Positions 10,731 to 21,253 of a stretch of DNA of 64,000 bases are shown here, in pieces; position 1 is the first letter of the stretch; every line of letters starts with the position of its first letter. A program made the position numbers and the translations under genes. Location of the stretch: positions 15,107,001 through 15,171,000 of the forward strand of contig NW_022145594.1 of the NCBI RefSeq assembly GCF_000002235.5. Direction: 5' to 3'. The stretch is from Strongylocentrotus purpuratus (taxonomy: Eukaryota; Echinodermata; Echinoidea; Camarodonta; Strongylocentrotidae). The notes under the pieces were generated by a model, which made no database searches, was not told the origin of the DNA, and saw only the letters and a program-made list of their open reading frames with translations.

Positions 10731-11438
10731 GTTTAAAAAAGAACTATAGACTTCGTACGTTTTGGAAAATGTTGCCAAACGGGCTCAAACTGTGTGCGAA
10801 CGGAGTTGAATGTAGTAGCAACTTTTCTGGACAGGCTCGAAATGGCTATACGGGAGAGTGCTCTAGAACGTTGAGCCTGTCCTGTAATTAGACGAAGTGA
10901 CAACGTACTTAAAACGAGGAGTACGTACTACAAACGGACTGATTGCCGTACTATGAACGGAATTGCCGTACTTCGATACAACTAGGAACATGTTACAACG
11001 TGTTGTGGTCGAGCATCAATTAGCAGCAATTAATAACGGGTATAAACTGACTACGGACTTGCTTGAACTGCCTGTAAATGGCAAATTTACCCGATCTGAA
11101 CTTTATATGAACTGACTGTGGACGGGGTACGGACGAGAGGGACGTATTGAGGACTGTTTATGAACGTACTAGGGTCGTATTATAGACATTATTAACGAAT
11201 TCTACTCCGACCACAACCCGTTCTACGATCTTCTAGGGAGGTTCTAAAACGTAGTGAGACCTAGTTTGGTGTGATGGTGGCTTAAGATATCGTACCTCGA
11301 TAACATAATGCCACAGCTCGCGTATAAGCGTTCCGTGTAGGTGCTTTGGAGCTCGATCTAGTGTTTTCTTGCAAATAATTCAAACAGGCTTGTGGTAAGT
11401 CAACCCATTTAATTCACTGCCAAATGTGTAATGATTCC
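10731..11438. other. Unassigned tract rich in GTAC/ACG words, left flank of LTR element
   Basis: The base composition shifts to higher GC. CGTAC, GTACGG and ACGGAC recur many times on both strands. A 10-bp inverted pair (GGACAGGCTC and GAGCCTGTCC) brackets about 10,840-10,885. No ORF or known family is visible. It is the pre-insertion sequence of the retrotransposon, whose right-hand continuation starts at 17,999. Confidence 0.45.
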
Positions 11439-11634
11439 TGTGATGGGTGTATCTACCGAATCTAGATACATTGTACGGACCGTCCTCAGGACGAGTGAGT
11501 CTAGTATTTGGAGTTGAAGAACAAAGCTCAATAATGAAGATCAGCCCTTGAAATCTAACCACTTTGTGTTGTGTAATCTGTTGTTGTGGAACAAAGGACC
11601 CAGGGACAACGGGTAGAGGAAACCTCACGTAACA
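11439..11634 (+). repeat. 5' LTR
   Basis: 196 bp, TG...CA ends, five substitutions relative to the 3' LTR. It is short for this class. No clear TATA box could be pinned inside it. Confidence 0.93.
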
Positions 11635-11636
11635 AA

Positions 11637-11654
11637 TGGGGGCTCGGCCAGGTA
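11637..11654 (+). promoter_or_regulatory. Primer-binding site, tRNA-Pro-like
   Basis: TGGGGGCTCGGCCAGG lies two bases after the LTR. It matches 14 of 18 positions of the well-known tRNA-Pro primer site used by gammaretroviruses, including the first ten. tRNA-Pro is therefore the likely primer. Confidence 0.75.
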
Positions 11655-12058
11655 TATAAAGTGAAAAGTATGATTTTCAGGTGATTTTTGTGATCATATT
11701 AGCGCTGGCATGTTGCATTACATTGCGTGCGACGAGTTACCTACACGTTCCTTATGAGCGGACTGTTCGGTGTGTACTGTGTGTGTGTGTTGTCGATGTC
11801 GGTTCGTTAAGATGATATCGTCGGGCACCGCTGGGGTAGCCGTTTCAGGTTCGAACATTCGTGGTGTGTGTGGTGAGAAAAACATTGTTGTCTTCTCATG
11901 TTTCTGCATGGATTTGCAGGGTTTGACTGAGGGTTATGACAGTCAGGTTGTCTAGATTTCTCGGATATTGTAGAATCTAGGTGTTGTAAGGTTGGCTGGG
12001 GATTATAACAGCCAGGCTCTAGTTCTTTCTAGGTTATTTAGGAGACTAGGTTTTTTGC
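11655..12058 (+). other. 5' leader of the retrotransposon
   Basis: About 400 bases of untranslated leader, T- and G-rich, containing an imperfect direct duplication of a GACTGAGGGTTATGACAGTCAGG-like segment near 11,920-12,030. No convincing separate ORF. Confidence 0.6.
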
Positions 12059-15000
12059 ATGATGGCTAGCGAGTTCTCGTTGGGAGAGTTTGTTAGGGAT
12101 CCGTCTGCGGAGCGATTGAGCTCGTTGACTAAAGTTGAATTATTAGATGTAGCAGCTCATTATGAGGTTGTTGGCATCAAGCGGTACATGCTGAAGTCGG
12201 ACATTTTGAACAAAATTGTCGAATTTCTGGTTGCTGAAGAGGTTTTGTCTTCAGGGGCGGCGGACAGTATAGGTGTTACTCCTCCAGGGTCTAGGTCTCG
12301 GTCTCCGGAATTAAATTCTCAGGCTAGGTCTTCAGTTTCTGATGAAGTGAGGATAAAGGAGCTAGAATTAGAGAGGGCGAGGGTAGAGTTGGAGAGGGAG
12401 AAACTTGTTGCCGTAAACAGAAAAGAGAGCAGAAATGCTGATAGGCATTTTGACGTAGCAAAGCATGTCAGAATGGTTCCTCCATTCGAAGAGGAAGGGG
12501 TGGAAAAGTACTTTCCACACTTTGAGAAATTAGCTCAAAGCATGGGGTGGCCTAGGGAAATGTGGGCTCACCTGATTCAGAGTAAGTTTAGCGGTAAGGC
12601 TAGGGATGCTTACTTAGCAATGTCGATGGCCGACGTGTCGGATTACGATAAAGTAAAATCGAGCGTGCTAAAAGCTTACGAACTTGTACCCGAAGCGTAC
12701 AGGCAGCGATTTCGCAAAGCGCGAAAGGAAGAATCGCAAACTCATATGGAGTTTTCAAAACAAAAAGAGCAATTGTTTGACAGATGGAGCTCATCTCTCC
12801 ATGTAGATCATGATTATGATAAATTGCGTGAAATTCTTCTACTTGAGGAATTCAAGCGCAGCGTGCGACTGGATGTTCGTATACATCTCGAGGAGCAGCG
12901 CGTCGATTCGCTGGATGAAGCAGCAAGAATCGCGGATGATTACGTGCTCACGCACAAAATCTCTAACAAAATGACCGTAGAACCTAAGAAAAATGGAAAC
13001 TGGAGCAAAAGCCAGAAAACTAGTTCATCACAAGTAAAAGATGAAATAAAGCCGCAGTCCCAGCAAGGACAGGTAACAGAGGAAAGAATGTGCTTTGCTT
13101 GCAAAGAGTATGGGCACATAAAGTCAAAGTGTCCTTCGCTTCAAGCTAAGAAAAAGGAAGGTAGTGCACATCCTAATGCGTTCGTACAAACTAAGTCAAA
13201 CTCACAACGTAGAATTGTACCAGCGAACATGGAAAAAATTCAGAAAGAGTATGAACCGTTTGTGTCTGTAGGATATGTATCTGTAGCAGAGAGTGATGTA
13301 GCAAGAAAAGTGAAAGTGTTGCGGGATACTGGTGCTTCTCAGTCCTTGATTTTGGAAAGTGCGTTGCCCTTTTGTGATAGTTCTTCTGTTGGTGCTAGTG
13401 TTTTGCTCAAAGGCATTGGAGACGGCTTTGTGGAGGCACCGCTTCATGTGGTAGACTTGAAGTCAGACCTTGTTTCTGGTATGGTGAAGATGGCAGTTAG
13501 ACCATCACTTCCTGTGGAAGAGGTATCCATCATATTAGGTAATGATCTCGCCGGTGGTAGAGTCGTGTCATGTCCAGTAGTGAGTTCGAGTCCTTGTGAA
13601 AGTTCTGAGACAGATGAGTTGGTTGCAGAATTTCCTGTTGTGTTCCCAGCATGTGCTGTAACTCGTTCAATGGCAAAGAAAGTTGAGTCGGAGAAGAAGT
13701 CTAATGACGTAGATGTTGACTTGGGATATTCTTTCTTTTGTCGTTTGGTTGAAGATGAGTCTGATTCCAATGTGGATGAGAGTGCGAGAAAGGGTCGTAG
13801 TGTAGGAAATAGTGAAACATCTGAACCACTATCTTTGAAAAAGAGTAAGTTGCTAAAGGAGCAACAGACAGATCCTCAGTTGATTTCTTTGAATGAGAGA
13901 GCCGTTTCTGAGGAGGAGGCATTGACTGTGCCTGTTTGTTATTACAAGAAAGCAGGTGTGCTAATGAGAAAGTGGAGGCCAGCAGATGTCCCTGCAGATG
14001 AGGTGTGGAAAGAAGTCCACCAAATTTTAGTCCCTTCTACATACAGGCAGGACATAATTAGCCTTGCTCATGAAGCTCCACTTGCAGGTCACTTAGGGGT
14101 TCACAAAACCCAGGAGAAAATTCTTTCTCATTTCTTTTGGCCAGGTGTGCAAAAAGATGTTGCAAATTTTTGCAGAAGTTGCCATGCATGTCAAGTTGTA
14201 GGTAAACCGAATCAGAAAATACCGGCAGCACCATTGAAGCCAATACCGGCGTTCGATGAGCCATTTTCTAGGATCATAGTAGATTGTGTAGGTCCTCTGC
14301 CAAAGACTAAGGCAGGTAATGAATACTTATTGACGATAATGTGCGCTGCGACGAGATATACCGAAGCAGTACCACTGCGGCGCATTACAGCGAATAATGT
14401 AACAAAGGCGTTAGTGAATTTTTTCACTACTGTAGGGCTACCAAAAACTGTACAATCTGATCAAGGGTCAAATTTCATGTCTAGGGTGTTCAATCAGGTG
14501 TTGAAGGAACTGGGCGTAAAACATGTAGTTTCGAGTGCATACCACCCAGAGTCCCAGGGAGCACTGGAGAGATTCCACCAGACTTTGAAGAATATGTTGA
14601 AAACTTATTGTATGGAGTCAGAGAAACAATGGGATGAGGGAGTTCCCTTGTTATTGTTTGCTGTGCGGGATGCTGTACAAGAGTCGCTTGGTTTCAGTTC
14701 TTTTGAGTTGGTATACGGTCACTCAGTACGTGGACCATTGAAGTTGCTGAAAGAGAGACTGTTGTGTGATGATTCACAAACAAATGTGTTGGATTATGTG
14801 AGTACTTTCCGTGAGAGAATGCATAAGGCGTGGGAGGTTGCCAGACAGAATTTGTCAGATTCTCAGGAGAAGATGAAGTCATGGTATGACAGGAAATCAA
14901 AAGAGAGGAATTTCGAGGTAGGAGATGAAGTCTTGGTCTTACTGCCGATAGTTGGTCATTCTCTGCAGGCTAGATTTTCTGGGCCGTACACTATTGCTAA

Positions 15001-16627
15001 GAGAGTTGGTGATGTCGACTACGTTGTCAATACTCCAGATAGGCAGAAGAAGAGACGTGTGTGTCATGTGAATATGCTTAAGCCATATATCCGAAGAAAT
15101 GACGAGAGTAAAGCACAACCAGTGTTGAGTGCTGTTGAATGTGACTCAAAGTGTGAAGTTGAGAAAGAAGTGTGCAAGATTGAGAGAGAGAACCCATGTG
15201 TGAAATTGAAAAATTCAGAGGTTCTAGCACACATCGATAACAAACTAACACACTTATCTGTCAAGGAGAGGAGCGACGTGAAAGAGCTGTTGAGTGAATA
15301 TCCACAGTTATTTGCTGATGTTCCCTCTCAAACTGATGTTGTTGAGCATGATGTTGATGTGGGAGATACAACCCCAATCAAACAGGCACCATATCGTGCA
15401 AACCCGACAAAACTGAAAAATCTTGAAAAGGAAATCGAATACATGCTACAGAACGGCATTGTCGAGCCAAGTAGTAGTGCATGGTCTTCTCCTTGCATCC
15501 TCGTTCCGAAACCGGATAAATCTAATCGTTTCTGTACGGATTACAGAAAAGTAAACGCGTGGACGAAGACAGATTCTTTTCCGATTCCGCGAATAGATGA
15601 TTGCATAGACCGTATAGGCAAAGCAAAGTATGTGAGCAAATTTGATCTCTTAAAGGGATACTGGCAAATCCCGTTGACAAAAAGAGCACAAGAGATCTGT
15701 GCGTTTTCTACTCCGCAAGGCCTTTTCCAATACACAGTGATGCCTTTTGGCATGAAAAATGCGCCTGCGACATTCCAAAGACTTGTGAATAATCTTGTAG
15801 CGAATATGGCAGGTTGCGAAGCATACATAGATGACATAATCGTGTATAGTGAAGAGTGGGATGAGCACGTACAGAGAATCAGAGAGTTGTTTGAAAGGTT
15901 GTCCATTGCTAAAATGACAGTCAACTTGGCAAAGAGCGAATTTGCAGGGGCAACTGTCCTTTTCCTTGGGCATGTTGTTGGTTCGGGTCAAGTACGGCCA
16001 ATCTCGGCGAAGGTCGATTCCATCCTGGCTTTCCCGATTCCAACCAACCGGAAGGAATTGATGCGTTTCCTGGGCATGGCAGGCTATTATAGAAGATTCT
16101 GCCATAACTTCTCCGATGTTGTAACTCCCCTAACCAATCTGCTGCGCAAGCAGGTGACGTTTGTCTGGTCTGACGACTGCGAGAGTGCTTTCAACCAGGC
16201 GAAAGCCCTCTTATCTACCAATCCGGTACTGATGGCTCCGGATTTCAACCAGCCGTTCAGCATGATGGTGGACGCTAGTGATGTGGGTGCTGGTGCAGTT
16301 CTTACTCAAGCAGACACTGAAGGTATCGACAGACCCATATCATTCTTCTCAAAGAAATTCAGTGCAAGTCAGAAGAACTATTCTACTGTCGAAAAAGAAA
16401 CATTGGCTTTGATACTTGCACTTGAACATTTTGACGTGTATGTCAGTGGATCTCAACATCCAGTCAGGGTACTAACTGATCATAACCCCCTGACATTCCT
16501 CAACAGAATGAAAAACAAGAACCAAAGACTGACGCGATGGAGTTTGCTGCTCCAAGAATACAACTTGGACATTCTACATGTGCCAGGAAAGGACAATGTT
16601 ATTGCGGACGCTTTATCTCGTGTGTGA
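12059..16627 (+). CDS. Gag-Pol polyprotein, order Gag-PR-IN-RT-RNaseH
   Basis: A single frame of 1,522 codons starts at ATG 12,059. Domains by residue are: SAP-like N-terminus about 22-60; coiled charged region 95-120; Gag capsid-like 135-300; CCHC zinc knuckle C345-C348-H353-C358; aspartic protease DTGA at 423; integrase HHCC H678, H682, C708, C711; integrase catalytic D742, D801, E837 (D-D-35-E); GPY/F module at 975; reverse transcriptase about 1,105-1,290 with YIDD at 1,256-1,259; RNase H about 1,400-1,520 with D1405, an acidic E near 1,445 and D1474. All catalytic residues I can place are present, with no frameshift or internal stop. Gag and Pol are fused, so no frameshift signal is needed. 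The integrase-first order is the distinguishing feature. It functions only in the element's own copying and insertion. Confidence 0.95.
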   Translation: MMASEFSLGEFVRDPSAERLSSLTKVELLDVAAHYEVVGIKRYMLKSDILNKIVEFLVAEEVLSSGAADSIGVTPPGSRSRSPELNSQARSSVSDEVRIKELELERARVELEREKLVAVNRKESRNADRHFDVAKHVRMVPPFEEEGVEKYFPHFEKLAQSMGWPREMWAHLIQSKFSGKARDAYLAMSMADVSDYDKVKSSVLKAYELVPEAYRQRFRKARKEESQTHMEFSKQKEQLFDRWSSSLHVDHDYDKLREILLLEEFKRSVRLDVRIHLEEQRVDSLDEAARIADDYVLTHKISNKMTVEPKKNGNWSKSQKTSSSQVKDEIKPQSQQGQVTEERMCFACKEYGHIKSKCPSLQAKKKEGSAHPNAFVQTKSNSQRRIVPANMEKIQKEYEPFVSVGYVSVAESDVARKVKVLRDTGASQSLILESALPFCDSSSVGASVLLKGIGDGFVEAPLHVVDLKSDLVSGMVKMAVRPSLPVEEVSIILGNDLAGGRVVSCPVVSSSPCESSETDELVAEFPVVFPACAVTRSMAKKVESEKKSNDVDVDLGYSFFCRLVEDESDSNVDESARKGRSVGNSETSEPLSLKKSKLLKEQQTDPQLISLNERAVSEEEALTVPVCYYKKAGVLMRKWRPADVPADEVWKEVHQILVPSTYRQDIISLAHEAPLAGHLGVHKTQEKILSHFFWPGVQKDVANFCRSCHACQVVGKPNQKIPAAPLKPIPAFDEPFSRIIVDCVGPLPKTKAGNEYLLTIMCAATRYTEAVPLRRITANNVTKALVNFFTTVGLPKTVQSDQGSNFMSRVFNQVLKELGVKHVVSSAYHPESQGALERFHQTLKNMLKTYCMESEKQWDEGVPLLLFAVRDAVQESLGFSSFELVYGHSVRGPLKLLKERLLCDDSQTNVLDYVSTFRERMHKAWEVARQNLSDSQEKMKSWYDRKSKERNFEVGDEVLVLLPIVGHSLQARFSGPYTIAKRVGDVDYVVNTPDRQKKRRVCHVNMLKPYIRRNDESKAQPVLSAVECDSKCEVEKEVCKIERENPCVKLKNSEVLAHIDNKLTHLSVKERSDVKELLSEYPQLFADVPSQTDVVEHDVDVGDTTPIKQAPYRANPTKLKNLEKEIEYMLQNGIVEPSSSAWSSPCILVPKPDKSNRFCTDYRKVNAWTKTDSFPIPRIDDCIDRIGKAKYVSKFDLLKGYWQIPLTKRAQEICAFSTPQGLFQYTVMPFGMKNAPATFQRLVNNLVANMAGCEAYIDDIIVYSEEWDEHVQRIRELFERLSIAKMTVNLAKSEFAGATVLFLGHVVGSGQVRPISAKVDSILAFPIPTNRKELMRFLGMAGYYRRFCHNFSDVVTPLTNLLRKQVTFVWSDDCESAFNQAKALLSTNPVLMAPDFNQPFSMMVDASDVGAGAVLTQADTEGIDRPISFFSKKFSASQKNYSTVEKETLALILALEHFDVYVSGSQHPVRVLTDHNPLTFLNRMKNKNQRLTRWSLLLQEYNLDILHVPGKDNVIADALSRV

Positions 16628-17787
16628 TAATGGACAAAAGTGAGCAACCCTTGTTTGAACCATATTTCGTGAACAGTTGAACACTTACAGTGAAGCATCA
16701 TACTTGAACAGTTGAACTTTGGTGAATTCATTGGAATACTATGTGAGAAAGGGAACCAGAACTTTTAACTTTGATGGTTTCTTTAATAATCACAAAGCAT
16801 TGTGAACATAGACTGATTGGACTCATTGAAACTGTTTATTGGACTCACAGAAAAATGTATTTTTCTTATGTTTGCTTTCCAGATGTCTGTAAACCAGTTT
16901 ATATATGTATGTGATATGCTTATCGTATTCGTTGACGAATCTGAACATGCATGATAATATTATTGTGTTAAAACCCTTTTGGTACAAACACAAGGAACTA
17001 GAAAGCCTAGTGAGTCATCATTTTGTCTGTGCATGTTTATATATGAAAACAGAAACAGTAAATTGATTTATATGTCTTATCCAAGGCAGGATAAATATAT
17101 TAAAAGAAGGAACTTTGGAACAAAAAGTATTTTGGTGGCTTACCATATTTTTGGTTATGGATATAAAGTAATCAAAGTTATTCTTGAAAATATTCAATAC
17201 TCAACCAACACAGATGATATGGTTTTACACTACAATGCAAAACTTCAGATTAATAGTAACATGTTTTTACAACTGACGTGAAGGCTATATTATATTATCT
17301 TTCAGACAGGTTTAATGTTGCTGGAGTTTGTTTAGTATTATTTTTATGCAAAGAAATATGTTTAGATTCAAACTTGCGAAGAAACATGAAGACATATTAA
17401 TATTGATAGGTCATTTAAGGTGAACTTCTCTGCGATTTGAATTGTATTTTGTTTTATGTTAAGTACAAATGACTTCTGATATATGCAAAAGTCAGCGATG
17501 AAGATGATAGAGCAGGATGATAACAGAATGGTTAATGTTTTTACTTATAGCTGTTCATACTCAATTTTATTGTATGAACGGAAACCACTAGACAACGCTG
17601 TGATACCATTTGCATGCTGGTACTGTATAGTTTTACAAGCTGACTTGTTTATCAGATTTCTAAATCTACAAAGACCTCATACTTATAAATACTTTCAGGT
17701 TTTTGTATTCTTACAGCAGTTGCTGAAACAACATTGAAAAAGAAATGTTTTTATAGCACTTCTCCTACTGGTATAAGTGCTAATTTA
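16628..17787 (+). other. Long 3' region between gag-pol and 3' LTR
   Basis: This holds about 1.16 kb without any recognised domain. The longest frame (16,979-17,281, about 100 codons) has no signal peptide, membrane segment or glycoprotein feature, so I do not call it an envelope. It ends at the polypurine tract AGGGGGAG (17,790-17,797). Confidence 0.6.
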
Positions 17788-17797
17788 TGAGGGGGAG

Positions 17798-17993
17798 TGT
17801 GATGGGTGTATCTACCGAATCTAGATACATTGTACGGACCGTCCTCAGGACGAGTGAGTCTAGTATTTGGAGTTGAAGAACGAAGCTCAATAATGAAGAT
17901 CAGCCTCTGAAATCTAACCACTTTGTGTTGTGTATTCTGTTGTTGTGGAACAAAGGACCCATGGACAACGGGTAGAGGAAACCTCACGTAACA
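17798..17993 (+). repeat. 3' LTR
   Basis: 196 bp, preceded directly by AGGGGGAG (polypurine tract) and followed by the ATTCC target duplication. Confidence 0.93.
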
Positions 17994-17998
17994 ATTCC

Positions 17999-18770
17999 AC
18001 TTTTAGAAGTACAAATATAATACCATGCACATCCTTTTTTTTTCAATGAGAGAATATCTAGTGTCAGCATAACCCAGCATCCTGCTACCATATGCCTTTG
18101 GTCGGCACATCCGGAGAAGGTTCATCAATAAAACTTAAACGTATATGCCCTGTCTCTTTGATATACTATTGCAACACAAATTCACTTTTCAATTAACCGT
18201 TAGGACATATTAATTTTGTTAATGTTTAGATGGTTAATGTTATACTTACATTGGACAAAAAATTTAGAGCCTTTATCCCTTGATAATATTGTGTTCAAGC
18301 ATTGTATAATATATAGTTCACTCCGTGATATTGAATCGAAGTGTTATTAAAAGACGTTTATGTATATATATTAATACATTATGCACCATGTATTAACCAT
18401 TAAAGAGAAGGTTGAGTTCTGGAAAATCTTCTGTGTGCCCATGCCTTGAGCCATAATGCATGGCCGTCCAGAGGATTTTTTTTATGTTGGGGACCGGGGT
18501 AAAATGCAATGAATTATTGGTAATTTATTGCATTTTCTTTTTTTTCTTTTTTTATTTGTTCGAACTGCCCCTACCCTAGCCCCCACTGCGTACAGTCATG
18601 CTTCAGTGACAAAACAATGGCCTCGTTACTGTGAGGCCCCAGGATCAAAACCGTGTCGATGTGCTATATTAGTGCCCTTTTGTGGGGCATTAATCCTGAT
18701 TACTGTCATTTATGACTTGAGGATTCTGTAAATAATCAATTTGTCTGAATAAACGGCGTTTTAATAGCCG
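17999..18770. other. AT-rich intergenic
   Basis: No gene. A fragment at about 18,400 (AAGAGAAGGTTGAGTTCTGG) matches the terminus of the MITE at 24,030-24,416. Confidence 0.5.
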
Positions 18771-19145
18771 CCAGGCGCGTACGCAGGGGGGGGGGGGGGG
18801 TGTTTGGGGGGTTAAACCACCCCTTCGGTATTTTTATGTGTATAAACCCCCCTAAAAAAAAAAAAAACTCCCCCCCCCTTTTTTTTTTTATTTTTTTTTT
18901 TTTTTTTAATAATAACAAAACAAAAAAACAAAAACAAAAATTCCCGTGGCTGACCTAAAAAAGGCGACCTTATCCCCCCCCCCCCCCCAACGGAGCAAAA
19001 TGTCAAATTTTCAAATTTCGAGACCTCCCCCCCTCCCCCCCCCCAAAAAAAAAAAAAGTGTCCTCTTTTTCCGGGGAGCAATCTTAAACGCCAAACATAC
19101 CATTGTATGCATTTTGCAAGGATCAAAATCCGCCCCGTTGCCAGT
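18771..19145. mobile_element. Low-complexity nonautonomous element, CAGGCGCGTA end
   Basis: It begins CAGGCGCGTACGCAGGGGG, the same terminus as the element at 46,579-46,730. It contains G-, C-, A- and T-homopolymer blocks. A CAAATTTCGAGACC segment resembles 885-900 in unit A. The right terminus is unclear. The hAT-like assignment is tentative. Confidence 0.4.
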
Positions 19146-19690
19146 TTAGTCTTTTCAGTACGCAATTCTGTATTTATTATACTTGCCAATTTGTTGTATA
19201 TGTCAAAATGCCATTCATTCAAATCGAATCATTCATTCAATGCCCATCTGTACTAGTGTACAGGAGGGATTAGACCACCCTGTAAGGTCACTGGACTGGT
19301 GGTTATCTCCCCAAATCAGCTTTCAGTTAACATAAGATAAAGAGGATCATGGGGGACCAATGGTCACCGATTAGGCATTGTTTGCTATATAGAGGGCACA
19401 AGTAGCAATAAGTAGTACAGTGGGGATGTACAAAAGGTGCTGTATCTCAAAGCTTAAAATACTTTCTGTGTTAAGGTGTTTTATTGACTTAAACGCTTGA
19501 CATCCTAATGTTTTTTTTATGGAAAAAAAATATTTATTAAAACAAATCCCCGAAAATGGGGGAAAAAAGGAAAAAATCTAAAATAACAAATCAAAAAAAG
19601 ACCCCAAAAATGAAATTAAAAAAAAAATAATAATAAATCCACTCGCCCGCCCCTACTCCAGAAAAGAAAACGAGGACATCAAAATGATTT
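19146..19690. other. Intergenic, nothing recognised
   Basis: No exon or repeat family is supported. Short A-rich blocks occur near 19,540-19,630. Confidence 0.5.
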
Positions 19691-19694
19691 TTTT

Positions 19695-19910
19695 TTAGGC
19701 CTTATCTCCATCGAGTGCCCTCCATTTTGTAAAGCGTCCTTCTGCCGAACCAAAGATCCCGGGTTCGACTCCCACCCAGGCGGATGACTGAAGCCTGCGT
19801 TGTGTAGTAACATGCCCCTATCCTTGTTCATAGACGCAGATTATGTCAAGTGGAAGAACACTCCGTTCCTCGGATATGACTTTAAATGGAGGCAATGTGT
19901 AGAGAATAGT
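19695..19910 (+). mobile_element. tRNA-derived SINE-like element
   Basis: GGTTCGACTCCC at about 19,762 is a good RNA polymerase III B box. The A box upstream is degenerate. The 3' part (CGGATATGACTTTAAATGGAGG) resembles the ends of common invertebrate SINEs. It does not fold as an obvious functional tRNA. Confidence 0.5.
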
Positions 19911-20690
19911 TACTACCTTTGCACGTTAGGAACCCACTGCACTATTCGTATAAGAGTATGGGAAAGCTGGGTGTAGTGTTCCACCTGCACACACCCAGTA
20001 AAGTACGATAGTACTCTGTAAAGAGGTCTGTACTCAAAAGGAAGAAGGAGAAGAGCTGTTTTTTCTGGTTTAATTGTTTGGTTGCCCATTCGTTCAGGCT
20101 TTCCAAACATGTGAGGCGAAGCATTCCCCTGCAATTTTTCTTTCCAGTAAGCTTTCCAATTAATATATTTCTTGTAAAAAAAGATTATCCTTTCCGTACA
20201 TTGCATAACTTGCCTCTTTCTTATTGTGATGATTTATTCTTCCTTTTATGAACCCTTCTTGAAAAGTTATTCTATTGTCCATGTTAAAAAATGTTAAGAA
20301 AAGAAAAGTTAGAAATGCATAAAGTTTCAATCAGACACAGGGGCTATACAACAGGGTGTTAAGGGTATATAGTATCCCAAGTGTCAAACATCATTGAAAC
20401 TTTCTGGCGTAGTATACTTTAGCCTGGAGTCGTTGTAGAACATCTGTAAACCCACAGTATTAAGTTACAAGCAGACATTCCAGTGAAAGCTTTTTTAATC
20501 CAGAAAAAAAAAGTTGAATGATTCAAGGCCGCTGGCGGACGCCACTGAAAATGTGAAAGGGACCCGCCAAATTTGGAGAATTCCCCTAAAGAAAACGTAA
20601 CTACAAGAAGCAAACTTTTTCTGTAAATGGGAAATACTTCGAAATTGTAAATCTCCTTTTTTCATACTAAAATTGTATAGGAGAACGCAC
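19911..20690. other. Intergenic upstream of unit B, no Ig exon
   Basis: I searched both strands for the Ig-domain exons expected before the unit B stalk exon and saw none here or back to 5,600. Confidence 0.5.
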
Positions 20691-20716
20691 TACCAACAGC
20701 AAAACAACGGGGACAG

Positions 20717-20764
20717 GCTCTAAGGAAAGTCATGCAATGACAACAAGTAATGGAGATTTACAAG
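20717..20764 (+). CDS. Exon: first stalk segment, unit B
   Basis: A 48-nt phase 1-1 exon (SKESHAMTTSNGDLQ) between an ACAG acceptor and a CAAG|gttatc donor. It is homologous to 57,130-57,177 and polar, consistent with an extracellular stalk. Confidence 0.6.
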
Positions 20765-21201
20765 GTTATCCATATTTTGTATTTTCCATATAGATTTCAC
20801 ATACCGTCATCACGTTCAAAGTTCAAAGTTCAAACAAATTATTGATGTTGAGAAATACTGGAAAAAACATTTTGCTATATTGGTATCACAGGGACTAAAT
20901 TGGAAAATCTTGCCTAGAAAAAATGGATCCCGAGCTGTTCTTAGTCATTGAATGTAATTATTTTGTTTTGTAACTATTATTATCATTATTATTAATATAG
21001 GTGGTGTTATTATTGCAAGTAGTAGTACTAGTAGTAGTAGAAGTAGTAGTAGTATTAGTAGTGATAGTATAATTAGTAGAAGTGATATTAGTATTATTAG
21101 TAGAAGTAGTAATAGTAGTTGTAGCAGCAGTAGTGATGGTAGCGGTAGAAGTGGTGGAAGTAGTAGTAGTAATAGTAGTAGTAGTTGTAGTAGTAGTAGA
21201 C

Positions 21202-21253
<52 letters not shown>

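Larger units (their letters stand above)
11439..17993 (+). mobile_element. Full-length Gmr1-type Ty3/Gypsy LTR retrotransposon
   Basis: The element has two 196-bp LTRs (11,439-11,634 and 17,798-17,993) beginning TGTGATGG and ending CGTAACA. It is flanked by the 5-bp duplication ATTCC (11,434-11,438 and 17,994-17,998). A primer-binding site follows the 5' LTR and a purine tract precedes the 3' LTR. One uninterrupted gag-pol frame occupies 12,059-16,627. I count five LTR differences in 196 positions (about 97% identity), so the insertion is fairly recent. Integrase lies upstream of reverse transcriptase, the order described for Gmr1-like Ty3/Gypsy elements of deuterostomes and otherwise typical of Ty1/copia. 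No envelope gene is recognised. Confidence 0.95.

Noticed and set aside
16979..17281. Possible envelope gene of the LTR element
   Set aside because: Only about 100 codons, with no signal peptide, cysteine pattern or membrane anchor.
19740..19790. Functional tRNA gene at the GGTTCGACTCCC site
   Set aside because: No good A box or cloverleaf, and it is embedded in SINE-like sequence.
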